A DNA stretch of 64,000 bases, from positions 75,820 to 139,819 of the forward strand of contig DASPRY010000129.1 in NCBI GenBank assembly GCA_035624215.1, read 5' to 3'. The notes under the pieces are model-generated. The model was not told the origin of the DNA. It saw only the letters and a list, made by a program, of their open reading frames with translations, and searched no databases. The translations under genes were made by a program, and so were the position numbers. The stretch is from JAFAGX01 sp035624215 (GTDB lineage: Bacteria > Acidobacteriota > Terriglobia > Terriglobales > Acidobacteriaceae). How positions within the stretch are numbered: position 1 is the first letter of the stretch; the number at the start of each line of letters is the position of its first letter. Shown piece by piece: positions 40,805-48,922 of the stretch.

Positions 40805-41911
40805 ATGAAGAAGGCCAACGAGGTGCTATATCGGCGCTCACCATACCTCGTCATGTATTGGCAACGCGGACAGCTGGTCTTCGAAAACTATGCTGAGCGG
40901 GTGAGGATCTCGGCTGCGCCGATAACCTTTGAAATCCTGAAGTTTTTTCACGGTTGGCGAAGCTGCGAGAGCTTGTATCGCGGCATGCGGGGATTTAGCG
41001 AAGCATCGGTGCAAAGAGCGGTCGCTGCTCTCGTAGATCATTCGTTTCTTCAACGTTCAGACCAGGTTACTGCGACCGATCAGGCGATGCAGGAGTGGGC
41101 CCACTGGAACCCGGCCGCGGGTCTGTTCCATTTTTCTACCAAAGATGGCTCCTACGATCACGACCCGCAAGCGACATTGCGGCGGCTTCGGCGACGCGCA
41201 CGAAAGCATCCAATTCCGGCAGCGCTTAAACGCTACCCTCAGGTTAGGCAGTTCAAGCTCCCCGAACCAACCAACGACAGTGAATTTACGCGAATACTCC
41301 TGACCCGCAGAACGTGGCGACGATTCTCGAAGCGATCTATGCAGCTCTCCCAATTAGGCACTCTTCTGGGGCTGACCTGGGGAGTGCAGCGCTGGATCGA
41401 GTTGCCGGGGTTGAGTTCGGTGGCGTTGAAAAGTTCGCCATCGGGAGGGGCGCTTCATCCGATTGAGGCTTATGTGGTGGCGCTGCGGGTTGCTGGCCTC
41501 CCGCGCGGGATTTATCACTATGCCTCAGATGCGCATCGATTGGAACTGCTTCGCCCCGGTACCACGAGTAAAAAACTGGTCAGTTACTTGACCGGGCAAT
41601 GGTGGTTTAGGCCGGCGGGGGCGGTTGTGTTTATGACGGCAGTGTTTCCGCGAACACAATGGAAGTACGAGTCGCCCCGGGCTTATCGAGTCGTGCTGGC
41701 TGAGGCAGGCCATTTTTGTCAAACCTTTTGCCTGGTGGCCACCTGGCTTGGTTTGGCGCCTTTCTGTACCATGGCTCTCGCCGATTCCCGGATAGAAAAA
41801 GATCTCGGCATCGACGGCATAACCGAGTCTGTCCTTTACGCTGCTGGCGTGGGAACACGATTGCGGGGAGTGGACTGGACTCCGGAGCCGGAATTACCAG
41901 CTACAGGGTGA
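40805..41911 (+). CDS. SagB/ThcOx-type FMN nitroreductase-fold dehydrogenase
   Basis: 368 residues. The C-terminal 230 residues show the nitroreductase fold of SagB-type dehydrogenases: LLTRRTWRRFSKRSMQLSQLGTLLGLTWG, SSPSGGALHPIEAYVVALRV, RGIYHYASDAHRLELL and AGHFCQTFCLVATWLGLAPFCTMA. The N-terminal 110 residues form a separate domain with a winged-helix or recognition-element look (SCESLYRGMRGFSEASVQRAVAALVDHSFL). In thiazole/oxazole peptide pathways these enzymes oxidise azolines, but stand-alone copies without YcaO genes are common and of unknown role. It is probably co-transcribed with the 66-residue gene. Confidence 0.82.
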   Translation: MKKANEVLYRRSPYLVMYWQRGQLVFENYAERVRISAAPITFEILKFFHGWRSCESLYRGMRGFSEASVQRAVAALVDHSFLQRSDQVTATDQAMQEWAHWNPAAGLFHFSTKDGSYDHDPQATLRRLRRRARKHPIPAALKRYPQVRQFKLPEPTNDSEFTRILLTRRTWRRFSKRSMQLSQLGTLLGLTWGVQRWIELPGLSSVALKSSPSGGALHPIEAYVVALRVAGLPRGIYHYASDAHRLELLRPGTTSKKLVSYLTGQWWFRPAGAVVFMTAVFPRTQWKYESPRAYRVVLAEAGHFCQTFCLVATWLGLAPFCTMALADSRIEKDLGIDGITESVLYAAGVGTRLRGVDWTPEPELPATG

Positions 41912-41935
41912 GCTTGCGATTTCAGAGTCTGGCGA

Positions 41936-43906
41936 TCAGCCAGTCTTGGGAATTAGACCGACGCGACGTTCCAGTTCCTGGAGTCGCGGATCAGACCCCA
42001 GGCGGGCAAACACAGGATGTACCTTTAAGTTCACCAAGTGAATGTCGCGTTCTTCGTAACTTTTCCCCAAACACCGAAGTGCCTCCTCACTATTACCCAG
42101 ACCCACGTAGACCATCGCTCTTGCATAGAAGGAGGCCGGACTTGGCTGAGATCTTGTCTCCAATTTCCTAAGTATGGCAAGCGCCTCCAGGCGGTTGCGG
42201 GATAACGCGTAAGCATAGGCGAGTTCGGCCTGCATCACCGGGTCCGTCCCCGAGTTTGCGATGGCCTTCTGCAACTCAGAGATTGCTTCTTCCGGCATGG
42301 CGTTCTCTGCATACGCTTGTCCCAACACCTCATGTGCAGGAGAGAAGTTTGGATATTGTTGCAGGGTTTTTCTGGCCTGCTCGATTGCCTGGCCATACTG
42401 ATGTCCCAGGTAATAACACCAGGCAGAGTTGGCGCCAATGATGGGGGAAAGGGGGTCCATGCTCTGGGCTTGTGCCATCTGCGCAAAAGCTTCCTGGCTC
42501 CGGCCGAGCGACGATAAGTAGAGTGCATACCAGTGGTGCGCCGTCGCATAGCCGGGAGCCAGTTCCAAGGCACGTTTATAGGATTTCTCGGCACTAGTTA
42601 AATCCCACTCGAAACCCCATTGGATCACTGCCAGGGAGGTGTGGGCCTCGGCCAGAGTCTCATCCAGTTCGAGTGCGTGCAGAGCGGCTGCCTTGGCCTT
42701 GGGCATCATCTCTGCTGCAGGCCGCACGCCATTACTTGCCATTAACCAATAACCGTCTGCCAAGCCAGCGTAAGCCAAGGCGTATTCCGAATCTTTTGCG
42801 ATAGCTTGCTGGAAGTAGCTGATGCCGCTGGTGAGCGCGTCGGGCGTTCTTTGGTCGAGGTAGAAACGGCCTTGCAGATAAGCTTCATATGCCTTGACGT
42901 CGACAGGCCGAGCTGTGGTTAAGGCCGCACGTTCCTGCGAGGTCAAGGTAGCCTTGACTTGTTGAGCGATGGCCAAAGCGACCTCGCGTTGCAAGGCCAG
43001 GACATCGTGTTGGTCGCGCTCATAGCTGTTCGACCACAGGTTTCTATCCGAGCGAGCATCGGTCAGTTCTGCCGTAATACGCACTCGGTCGCCGGCGCGC
43101 AAGACAGAGCCTTCTACTACCGCGTCCACGTTCAAGTCCTGCGCAATCTGCCGTAACGGTTCATGGCTCCCCTTGAAGTGCATGGCCGACGTACGGGAGA
43201 TGATGCGTAGCGATCCAATCTGTGCCAGGTCGGAAATGAGTTCCGCCGTCATTCCGTCAGCGAAGTATTCCTGGGCGGCATCGCTGGACAGATTTTCCAG
43301 CGGCAAGACCGCGATCGAGCTGAACTGTTTGCCGCTATGGGCTCCAACTGCCCTGGTATTCGAGGACTCGAAAGGCCAGCGAAATCGGGCGTCAAGACTT
43401 GCGAATATCAAGATAGAGACGATGGCCAGGCCTAAGACGGCAGCCAAGCTGACCAGCCAAAACTTCCGAGATGAATGGGGCGACTCACGGAGCTGGTTTT
43501 CTAAAGCGGAGGATTGCAGAGTCGCTGAATATGTACCAGGCCCAGCCGACTGGGACGGAGCTTTGGCCTCTTCCTTCGAGGTATTTTCTACGGCCGCAAT
43601 GAAACGGTAGCCCAGTCGCGGAATGGTCTCGATATAGCGCGGTTTCTCGACGGAATCGCACAGCACCTGCCGGAGCTTTTTGACCGAAGTATTAAGCCCG
43701 TGCTCGAAGTCGACAAAGGTATCAGCGGACCACAGCTTTTCCCGAATTTCGTTTCGGGTTACAACTTCTCCGGCACGATTGAGCAGCAACTCAAGAATCA
43801 AGTACGGCTGACCACGCAGTTTGATCCTGATCCCGTTCTTGAGCAACTCTCGGGCCGCTGGCTTGAGTTCGAACGGGCCGAACCGGAAAATCTGCGGAGC
43901 TTCCAT
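41936..43906 (-). CDS. CadC/ToxR-like membrane regulator with TolB-like and TPR domains
   Basis: 656 residues from ATG 43906, preceded by a G-rich run; GTG 43954 is an alternative. Residues 1-105 form an OmpR-type winged helix (FGPFELKPAARELLKNGIRIK, then ETIPRLGYRFIA). One membrane helix lies at about 155-180 (VSLAAVLGLAIVSILIFASL). A TolB-like N-terminal domain follows (IAVLPLENLSSDAAQEYFADG, SAMHFKG). The last 300 residues are TPRs (GVRPAAEMMPKAKAAALHAL, then ALELAPGYATAHHWYALYLSSLG). The topology places the DNA-binding part inside and the repeats outside. Such proteins are numerous in Acidobacteriota; their targets are unknown. Convergent with the SagB-like gene. Confidence 0.9.
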   Translation of the reverse strand: MEAPQIFRFGPFELKPAARELLKNGIRIKLRGQPYLILELLLNRAGEVVTRNEIREKLWSADTFVDFEHGLNTSVKKLRQVLCDSVEKPRYIETIPRLGYRFIAAVENTSKEEAKAPSQSAGPGTYSATLQSSALENQLRESPHSSRKFWLVSLAAVLGLAIVSILIFASLDARFRWPFESSNTRAVGAHSGKQFSSIAVLPLENLSSDAAQEYFADGMTAELISDLAQIGSLRIISRTSAMHFKGSHEPLRQIAQDLNVDAVVEGSVLRAGDRVRITAELTDARSDRNLWSNSYERDQHDVLALQREVALAIAQQVKATLTSQERAALTTARPVDVKAYEAYLQGRFYLDQRTPDALTSGISYFQQAIAKDSEYALAYAGLADGYWLMASNGVRPAAEMMPKAKAAALHALELDETLAEAHTSLAVIQWGFEWDLTSAEKSYKRALELAPGYATAHHWYALYLSSLGRSQEAFAQMAQAQSMDPLSPIIGANSAWCYYLGHQYGQAIEQARKTLQQYPNFSPAHEVLGQAYAENAMPEEAISELQKAIANSGTDPVMQAELAYAYALSRNRLEALAILRKLETRSQPSPASFYARAMVYVGLGNSEEALRCLGKSYEERDIHLVNLKVHPVFARLGSDPRLQELERRVGLIPKTG

Positions 43907-43954
43907 CCATCCCCCCGCATAAAGAGGTAGGTCTTGGTCTGCAGATTCTATCAC

Positions 43955-44340
43955 TGCAACTTTTGTTTTTTGAAGGGAGTCGAATCTAAGTTACTTCTTT
44001 GTAATAACTTAACAACTCACCTTCGAATCACCAACATTTCACAGCCGGTGCATTGCGCGATCCACGCACGTATAGGAAATTAGCGGCGCTTTAAGCGCTT
44101 CGTCGCGAGGATGGCGCATGCCGAGGGTCGAGTTGGCCGACGTAGCCGGGGGGATTACGTAATGCCAACCACGCGCACAGCTGAAATCGACCCCCTGCAT
44201 GCCAGCCATCCTTACGGCCAAGCGAGTAACGGAAGCAACATGCGTGCTAGAGGCTGCTAGTACAGCTGATGTTTCGCAGGGACGCCTGCTGACCGCCACG
44301 AGCAGCGGACCTCAGGCAACGAATGAGAAGGAGTCGAGAT
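43955..44340. other. intergenic region without recognisable gene
   Basis: About 390 bases between the CadC-like gene and a small plus-strand gene. It contains a GCGCTTTAAGCGC hairpin near 44090 and a perfect ATTACGTAAT palindrome near 44153. No long frame, tRNA or known riboswitch pattern was found. Frames here lack good start signals and plausible composition. Confidence 0.5.
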
Positions 44341-44514
44341 ATGGCCGCGATCCCAAATATGGCGAATCCGTATTTTTTTCTCGATGCAGAGCCGACTGTA
44401 TCCGAAGAAAGAGACGTAAAACCGACGACGCTGCTTGAACGCAGCGAAGAGCTTCTGCGCAAGGCCTTTGGGGACGCTGAGGAAACAATCGCCAGTTCTC
44501 TGCGTGGGCTCTAA
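44341..44514 (+). CDS. small acidic protein, unknown function
   Basis: 57 residues (MAAIPNMANPYFFLDAEPTVSEE, ending EETIASSLRGL), with AAGGAG seven bases before ATG 44341. The second half is one amphipathic helix (TLLERSEELLRKAFGDAEETI). No signal or membrane segment. A second small gene with an equally strong ribosome site follows 53 bases later, so the two are probably co-expressed. No family is recognised. Confidence 0.6.
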   Translation: MAAIPNMANPYFFLDAEPTVSEERDVKPTTLLERSEELLRKAFGDAEETIASSLRGL

Positions 44515-44567
44515 AACGGGCGAAAACCTCAAAGATCTACAGCAATTCAGTTTGGAGGAGGTGTTAA

Positions 44568-44753
44568 ATGCCGTATTTTTATTGCCTTCTGGCAGGATCC
44601 TGGATGTTTGCGTTGGGATGGTTTCTCGGGGCCATTTACGTGCAAAACCAGAATGACAAGACACCAACTTCGATTGTGGGTGAGCAACAAGTAGCGTACC
44701 CAGATTTTGAAACCTGGCGACTTGGAGTTGGTGCGGCAGGCGCGGCTGATTAA
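44568..44753 (+). CDS. small single-pass membrane protein, unknown function
   Basis: 61 residues with GGAGGAGGTG six bases before ATG 44568. One hydrophobic helix (YFYCLLAGSWMFALGWFLGAIYV, about residues 3-25) is followed by a polar tail (QNQNDKTPTSIVGEQQVAYPDFETW). Likely an inner-membrane peptide with the tail in either compartment. Paired with the 57-residue gene upstream. Confidence 0.65.
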   Translation: MPYFYCLLAGSWMFALGWFLGAIYVQNQNDKTPTSIVGEQQVAYPDFETWRLGVGAAGAAD

Positions 44754-44776
44754 TGATTGCTCACCTTGCCCTGGGT

Positions 44777-45643
44777 TTAGAGAACTGTATTTCCTCCTGA
44801 GTGAACGGCGGCTTGTCTTTCCAACAGGTAGTCCCGCAGTGCATCCTTCCAGTGGGGCATAAGAATTCCGTACCTCTGCAAGCTTTGCGAAGACAGCACG
44901 GAATATTTCGGCCGTGGTGCGGGACGAACGAACTTTTCGGTGGTAGTTGGGCGAACCACGGTGCTTAGTCCTGCATCGCGCACGATCTCACGCGCGAACT
45001 CCAACCATGTGCAATCGCCAGCATTTGTGGCGTGAACGATACCGGTGGCACTGGCACGGCACAACGCGACAAGGGCACGAGCCAAGTCTGGGGCGTGTGT
45101 TGGGGAACCGCGCTGGTCATCGACCACGTCAATTTCCGAACGGCTTGAAGCGAGCCTGAGAATCGTATCGGGGAAGCACTTGCCACCCACTCCGAACAAC
45201 CATGATGTGCGCACGATGCACGCATCCGGCAAGAGCTGGCCGATTTCTTCTTCCGCTTTCGCTTTCGATTTGCCGTAAATACTCAGCGGGGAGCGGGCGC
45301 GCGCAGTTTCGTAGGGGGTGGTGCTGAGCCCGTCAAAGACATAATCGGTGCTCAAGAAAAGCAACCGTGCACCAGACTCCTTTGCCACTTGTGCGACGTT
45401 AACAGCCCCGCGCCAATTTACCGCGAATGCCAGCTCGCGATTGCTTTCGCAGCCATCTACGTCGGTGTAAGCGGCCGCGTTGACAAGCCATTGGGGGCGC
45501 GTCTGTTCGATAACCCGGCGAATTTGTCCGATGTCCCGAACATCGACGTCTTTGGAAGCAAACCCTACGACTTCATCAGCTTTCCATTCTCGAATCAGCG
45601 CTTTGCCGAGCAAACCTGTCGCACCAAAAATTGTGACTCGCAT
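44777..45643 (-). CDS. rfbD: dTDP-4-dehydrorhamnose reductase
   Basis: Final step of dTDP-L-rhamnose synthesis, reducing the 4-keto sugar with NAD(P)H. From ATG 45643 it has 288 residues (MRVTIFGATGLLGKALIREW); the frame extends 17 codons upstream without support. The extended-SDR motifs are GATGLLG (7-13), LFLSTDYVFDG and the catalytic YGKSKAKAEEEI. The RTSWLFG and substrate loop QRGSPTHAPDLARAL fit RmlD. The other rml genes are absent from the window, so it is a detached member. Convergent with the small membrane protein gene. Confidence 0.9.
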   Translation of the reverse strand: MRVTIFGATGLLGKALIREWKADEVVGFASKDVDVRDIGQIRRVIEQTRPQWLVNAAAYTDVDGCESNRELAFAVNWRGAVNVAQVAKESGARLLFLSTDYVFDGLSTTPYETARARSPLSIYGKSKAKAEEEIGQLLPDACIVRTSWLFGVGGKCFPDTILRLASSRSEIDVVDDQRGSPTHAPDLARALVALCRASATGIVHATNAGDCTWLEFAREIVRDAGLSTVVRPTTTEKFVRPAPRPKYSVLSSQSLQRYGILMPHWKDALRDYLLERQAAVHSGGNTVL

Positions 45644-45701
45644 TGTGCATAGTTTCCCACAAATGGAGATGACTGCCGGTTCAATTCGATACAATGCGGC
45701 A

Positions 45702-45911
45702 ATGACAGAACGGAACCTTCAAATCGCACGATTTATTGGGACCACTCCCAGTGTCGCCTACTGCGATGTATGCCGCCTGACGTTCCGCACGCGGCAAGAA
45801 TTCCTGCTCGACAGCGAAAAAGCCAAGCAACAACTTCAAGCGGATTTTGACAAGCACGAGTGCAAGCCCGAGCCCGGCGCGGTGGATGATGCGCTCGCCC
45901 ACATCCGTTGA
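45702..45911 (+). CDS. small protein with a Cys/His metal site
   Basis: 69 residues. YCDVCRLTFRTRQEF is followed by a helical stretch and then KHEC, giving a C-x2-C...H-x-C pattern like a zinc finger. The ATG at 45702 lacks a strong ribosome site (GGCA only), and the gene sits in a 290-base gap divergent from rfbD. A composition unlike random frames and the metal site make it a likely gene, with unknown role. Confidence 0.55.
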   Translation: MTERNLQIARFIGTTPSVAYCDVCRLTFRTRQEFLLDSEKAKQQLQADFDKHECKPEPGAVDDALAHIR

Positions 45912-45934
45912 CGCCGCGTGGGCGCACGCGGGAA

Positions 45935-46450
45935 TCACTTTATCCTTCCGAAATCCTCAACGGCAAAAAATTGTCCGTTCCGCTCCACAATTCCGATCCC
46001 GAGCGAATCCATATCTTTGTTGAGAATATTAGCGCGATGATGCGGCGACTTCATCCACAGCTCGTGAAGCCGTGCGACATTTGGGCCGTCAGCTACGTTT
46101 TCGGCGATGGCGATGAAGTGAACTCCGGTCTTGGTGAGACGCTCCGGCAAGCTCGCTTCGCCAGGGAAGCCGTGAGAAATTGCTTCATGTTTTACCATTT
46201 CGAGCGCGTGCCGACTGGCGGCAAGGGCAAGGCCCTCGTTCCAGTGCAGCACGCCCAAGTGATGCACTTTCCGCTCCTGGTTGACAGCATCGAATAACTC
46301 GCGCTCACTGCCTGAGGGATACTGCTGTGCCCCTGTGATGCTGACGTACAATGCAGACAGGACAATGGCTGCAGAGACGAGGCGGAAGCCGCAGTGGCAG
46401 TTCGCCTTTGCACCTACCTTTCCGCTGACGAGTCTGTGCAGAGCGGTCAA
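45935..46450 (-). CDS. secreted CAP/SCP-domain protein
   Basis: 171 residues with a long N-terminal signal (FRLVSAAIVLSALYVSITGA) and one CAP domain: ELFDAVNQERKVHHLGVLHWNEGLALAASRHALEM, SHGFPGEASLPERL, AIAENVADG and LHELWMKSPHHRANILNKDMDSLGIGIV. The family His and Glu of the groove are present. Exported, probably periplasmic or extracellular; the activity of bacterial CAP proteins is mostly undefined. Convergent with the small Cys/His gene (23-base gap). Confidence 0.88.
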   Translation of the reverse strand: MTALHRLVSGKVGAKANCHCGFRLVSAAIVLSALYVSITGAQQYPSGSERELFDAVNQERKVHHLGVLHWNEGLALAASRHALEMVKHEAISHGFPGEASLPERLTKTGVHFIAIAENVADGPNVARLHELWMKSPHHRANILNKDMDSLGIGIVERNGQFFAVEDFGRIK

Positions 46451-47090
46451 GACCTCACCCCTACGTGTTGAAGCCCACTCTCAAGAGCTGATTCACAATG
46501 TTTGATGAAGACCAGATCACGACGGAGGGGGATTCAGATGGACAGCGGACGCTTGTCGCTCGCGAAGGGAACTTCCCGGAGCAAAAGGAAAGGCCGTGAT
46601 ATTGGTTATGCTCTAGCCGCCAGCTCCTGCGAGAGAGCCAACAGCGTGGAGTCATGCACCATCACGGCCCTTGATGTAATCACTGCTTTCGCAGTTCTGA
46701 CCCCAGCAACCCCTCGCAGAGTAGCCGGTTTTTTCGGGTCAGGTCGCCCGCTAGGTTGCCCTAGCCAGCAGATTACCCGGCCTACTTCGGACTGGCTAAT
46801 TTTATTTGAGCCAACCCTTTCAGCCGTCGACGCGCGAGAAAGTAAATGTTACGAGACAAATTGTCAACGCCCATTTTTAGTGCAGCATAGCGTCTAGCCC
46901 TGTGCATTGTGTGGATTTTTATTTCTCATTCAAAAGAGTCGCTTACACGATTTGCGAACGCCTCGCAAAGAGTTTTCCACACTGATTTGCACAGGTCGAA
47001 TGCGGGCTGAAATTCACAGGGAATCATCTTAAGCTCTTGACGACGGTCCTTGAGTGAAGCATCTTTGGAGAAATAAAGTTCGAGTTGGGA
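46451..47090. other. 640-base gap with hairpin-rich segment, possible structured RNA
   Basis: No gene is supported. A long imperfect hairpin spans 46592-46669 (closing stem GGCCGTGAT / ATCACGGCC, 9 bp, with inner GGT/ACC, ATG/CAT and CTC/GAG pairs). Small hairpins follow: ACTGC-TTTC-GCAGT near 46681 and GCTAGG-TTG-CCCTAGC near 46752. A plus-strand frame of 131 codons (46502-46897) and a minus-strand frame without a start codon cross it, but neither looks coding. No match to a known RNA family could be made by eye. Confidence 0.4.
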
Positions 47091-47492
47091 ATGTCAGCTC
47101 TTGTTGCTTATGTCGACGGTGGCTCGCTGGGGAATCCAGGACCGTCTGGCATCGGAGTGGTGATCAGCGGGGCTCGCGACGGAAAACTCAAAATCGCCAA
47201 GTGGATTGGCTGGCAGGACAATAACGTCGCTGAGTACTTAGCCCTGCTGGAAGCTCTGCAGTGTGCCGTCCTTCTGAAAGCTCGCGCCCTTCACGTTTAT
47301 TCCGATTCTGAAGTTGTGGTGAAACAAATGACCGGGGTGTACGCGTGTCGCAGCCCGCGCCTATACTCGCTGAACTGGACGTGCCGCAAATTGGCGCGCT
47401 CGCTGCAGTTTTCCATTTCCCACGTGAAACGCGAGTTGAATGCCGAAGCCAACCGCTTGGCCAACTCCGCCGCCCGGAAAAAGAAACGCTAA
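47091..47492 (+). CDS. RNase H-like protein (type I fold), altered last catalytic residue
   Basis: 133 residues from ATG 47091 (TTG 47085 possible). The RNase HI fold is clear: AYVDGGSLGNPGPSGIGVVI with Asp9, NNVAEYLALLEAL with Glu48, VYSDSEVVVKQMTG with Asp72 and SHVKRELNAEANRLANSAA. The fourth acid, usually Asp in the N..AD.LA motif, is Asn121 here, so cleavage of RNA-DNA hybrids may be weak or lost. Single-domain RnhA-like homologues exist widely. Followed by a DUF3175 gene. Confidence 0.8.
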   Translation: MSALVAYVDGGSLGNPGPSGIGVVISGARDGKLKIAKWIGWQDNNVAEYLALLEALQCAVLLKARALHVYSDSEVVVKQMTGVYACRSPRLYSLNWTCRKLARSLQFSISHVKRELNAEANRLANSAARKKKR

Positions 47493-47555
47493 ACCGTTTT
47501 CAGGCAGGTCGCATCCCAAATCACGTCTGCGTGCATTGGGAGAAGCGGAAGCCTT

Positions 47556-47837
47556 ATGGCACGACCAAAATCGAAGCGCTGGATAGCGCAGGTGAAGACG
47601 GTTTCCACTTACCCGCCTCCTGGACTTTTCACCAAAGACGCAGAGACGATCGCCAGAACCCTGGCCTCGAAGAAAGTTTCTCCCAAAGGCCCGGGATCAG
47701 GCATGCGCATGCTGACCTACTTTATTAACCGCGCAGGAAAAGGGCTCAGTCCATCGCGACGTCGAAAGTTAGAACGGGCGAAGAAGTTGCTGTCGGTGCG
47801 AGTGGCTCGGGCCAAAGCTGCGCGCCAAAAATTGTGA
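47556..47837 (+). CDS. DUF3175 family protein
   Basis: 93 residues, strongly basic. The family pattern is visible: RWIAQVKTVSTYPPPGLFTKDAETIARTLA, then SGMRMLTYFINRAGKGLSPSRRRKLERAKKLL. A helical, nucleic-acid-binding role is suggested by charge only; the family has no proven function. It lies 63 bases after the RNase H-like gene on the same strand. Confidence 0.78.
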   Translation: MARPKSKRWIAQVKTVSTYPPPGLFTKDAETIARTLASKKVSPKGPGSGMRMLTYFINRAGKGLSPSRRRKLERAKKLLSVRVARAKAARQKL

Positions 47838-47865
47838 GATCGTACGAAAGAAGACAGCTTCGCGC

Positions 47866-48009
47866 TCAGACCCGCAAGATCATTACCTCTGTAGCCTTGA
47901 TGAGGGCAGCGGCGGTCTGGCCGGGCTTGAGCTGCATTTCCCGCGCAGAACGCGCGGTAATAATGGGTGTGATTTGCTGGCCGCCTATCGAAATTGCAAT
48001 TTCGGCCAT
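47866..48009 (-). pseudogene. molybdate-binding Mop/TOBE domain remnant
   Basis: The minus-strand frame reads IRKEAVPISGL followed by MAEIAISIGGQQITPIITAR and ending LIKATEVMILRV, the typical C-terminal five-sixths of a 68-residue molybdopterin/molybdate-binding Mop domain. The first ten or so residues are missing: upstream, an in-frame stop follows, and the expected N-terminus may lie in another frame. ATG 48009 could give a 47-residue product. It lies opposite the leader of the TSUP gene, with no molybdate transporter nearby. Confidence 0.55.
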
Positions 48010-48081
48010 CAGGCCGCTGATGGGAACCGCCTCCTTTCGTATTCATTCCGCCATATCGGGATGTGGCAAACTGATACTGGG

Positions 48082-48921
48082 ATGAATGCGCTTGAGTTCA
48101 CCATCCTCGTTGCCATCGGATCAATGGTGGCGGGCTTGCTGGGAGCGCTCACCGGCCTCGGTGGAGGAGTGGTGCTGGTCCCACTGTTGACGATCCTTTT
48201 CAAAGCCGATATCCGCTATGCCATTGGCGCTTCGCTGGTCTCCGTGATTGCCACTTCGTCAGGCGCTGCCGCAGCCTACGTAAAAGAAGGATTTTCCAAC
48301 ATTCGAATCGGCATGTTTCTGGAGATTGCCACCACGCTGGGCGCACTCTGCGGAGCGTTTCTGGCCACGGTTGTTCCTACACGGTTTCTCGGCATGATCT
48401 TCGGCCTTGTGCTGCTGTACTCCGCCTATCTGTCGCACAAACCGCGGCCGCGCACGGAACGCAACCTCCCTCCCGATCCCCTAGCCACCAAGCTGAAGAT
48501 GAACGGCAGCTTTCCGTCTGAAGAAGGAGGCATGCGCGCGTACAACGTGCAGAACGTGCCCGGGGGGTTCAGCCTGATGTTCGGAGCGGGTGCACTTTCC
48601 GGGCTGCTGGGCATCGGCTCAGGTGCGGTGAAAGTTCTGGCAATGGATCAGGCGATGAAAATTCCTTTCAAAGTTTCCACCACCACCAGCAATTTCATGA
48701 TCGGAGTCACCGCAGCCGCGAGTGCCGGCTTTTACCTGAGCCGCGGCTACATTGATCCCGGGCTTGCCATGCCCGTTATGTTGGGCGTGCTGGCTGGATC
48801 GCTGCTCGGCGCGCGCATCTTAGTCAAGGCGCAAACTCGAGTCTTGCGCCTGATTTTCAGTGTGGTAATTGCATTCCTGGGTGTGCAGATGATCTACAAG
48901 GGAATTACCGGGACAATCTGA
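48082..48921 (+). CDS. TSUP family (TauE/SafE) anion exporter
   Basis: 279 residues from ATG 48082, with about eight helices in two homologous halves. The first half opens LVAIGSMVAGLLGALTGLGGGVVLVPLL and the second FGAGALSGLLGIGSGAVKVLAM, the duplicated Gly-rich signature. A soluble loop of about 50 residues (RTERNLPPDPLATKLKMNG) separates them. Family members move sulfite, sulfonates or other organic anions; the direction and substrate are unproven. The stop is followed one base later by a DUF1634 gene, its usual partner. Confidence 0.9.
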   Translation: MNALEFTILVAIGSMVAGLLGALTGLGGGVVLVPLLTILFKADIRYAIGASLVSVIATSSGAAAAYVKEGFSNIRIGMFLEIATTLGALCGAFLATVVPTRFLGMIFGLVLLYSAYLSHKPRPRTERNLPPDPLATKLKMNGSFPSEEGGMRAYNVQNVPGGFSLMFGAGALSGLLGIGSGAVKVLAMDQAMKIPFKVSTTTSNFMIGVTAAASAGFYLSRGYIDPGLAMPVMLGVLAGSLLGARILVKAQTRVLRLIFSVVIAFLGVQMIYKGITGTI

Positions 48922-48922
48922 T

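Noticed and set aside
44199..44438. A 79-codon plus-strand frame overlapping the 57-residue gene
   Set aside because: No ribosome site; the overlapping frame from ATG 44341 has an ideal one and a more protein-like sequence.
46502..46897. A 131-codon plus-strand frame in the gap before the RNase H-like gene
   Set aside because: Low-complexity, no ribosome site, composition unlike neighbouring genes, and it crosses a palindromic segment.
47974..48081. A longer N-terminus for the TSUP exporter from ATG 47974
   Set aside because: The added 36 residues are polar and unlike the family, and the same bases encode the Mop remnant on the other strand.
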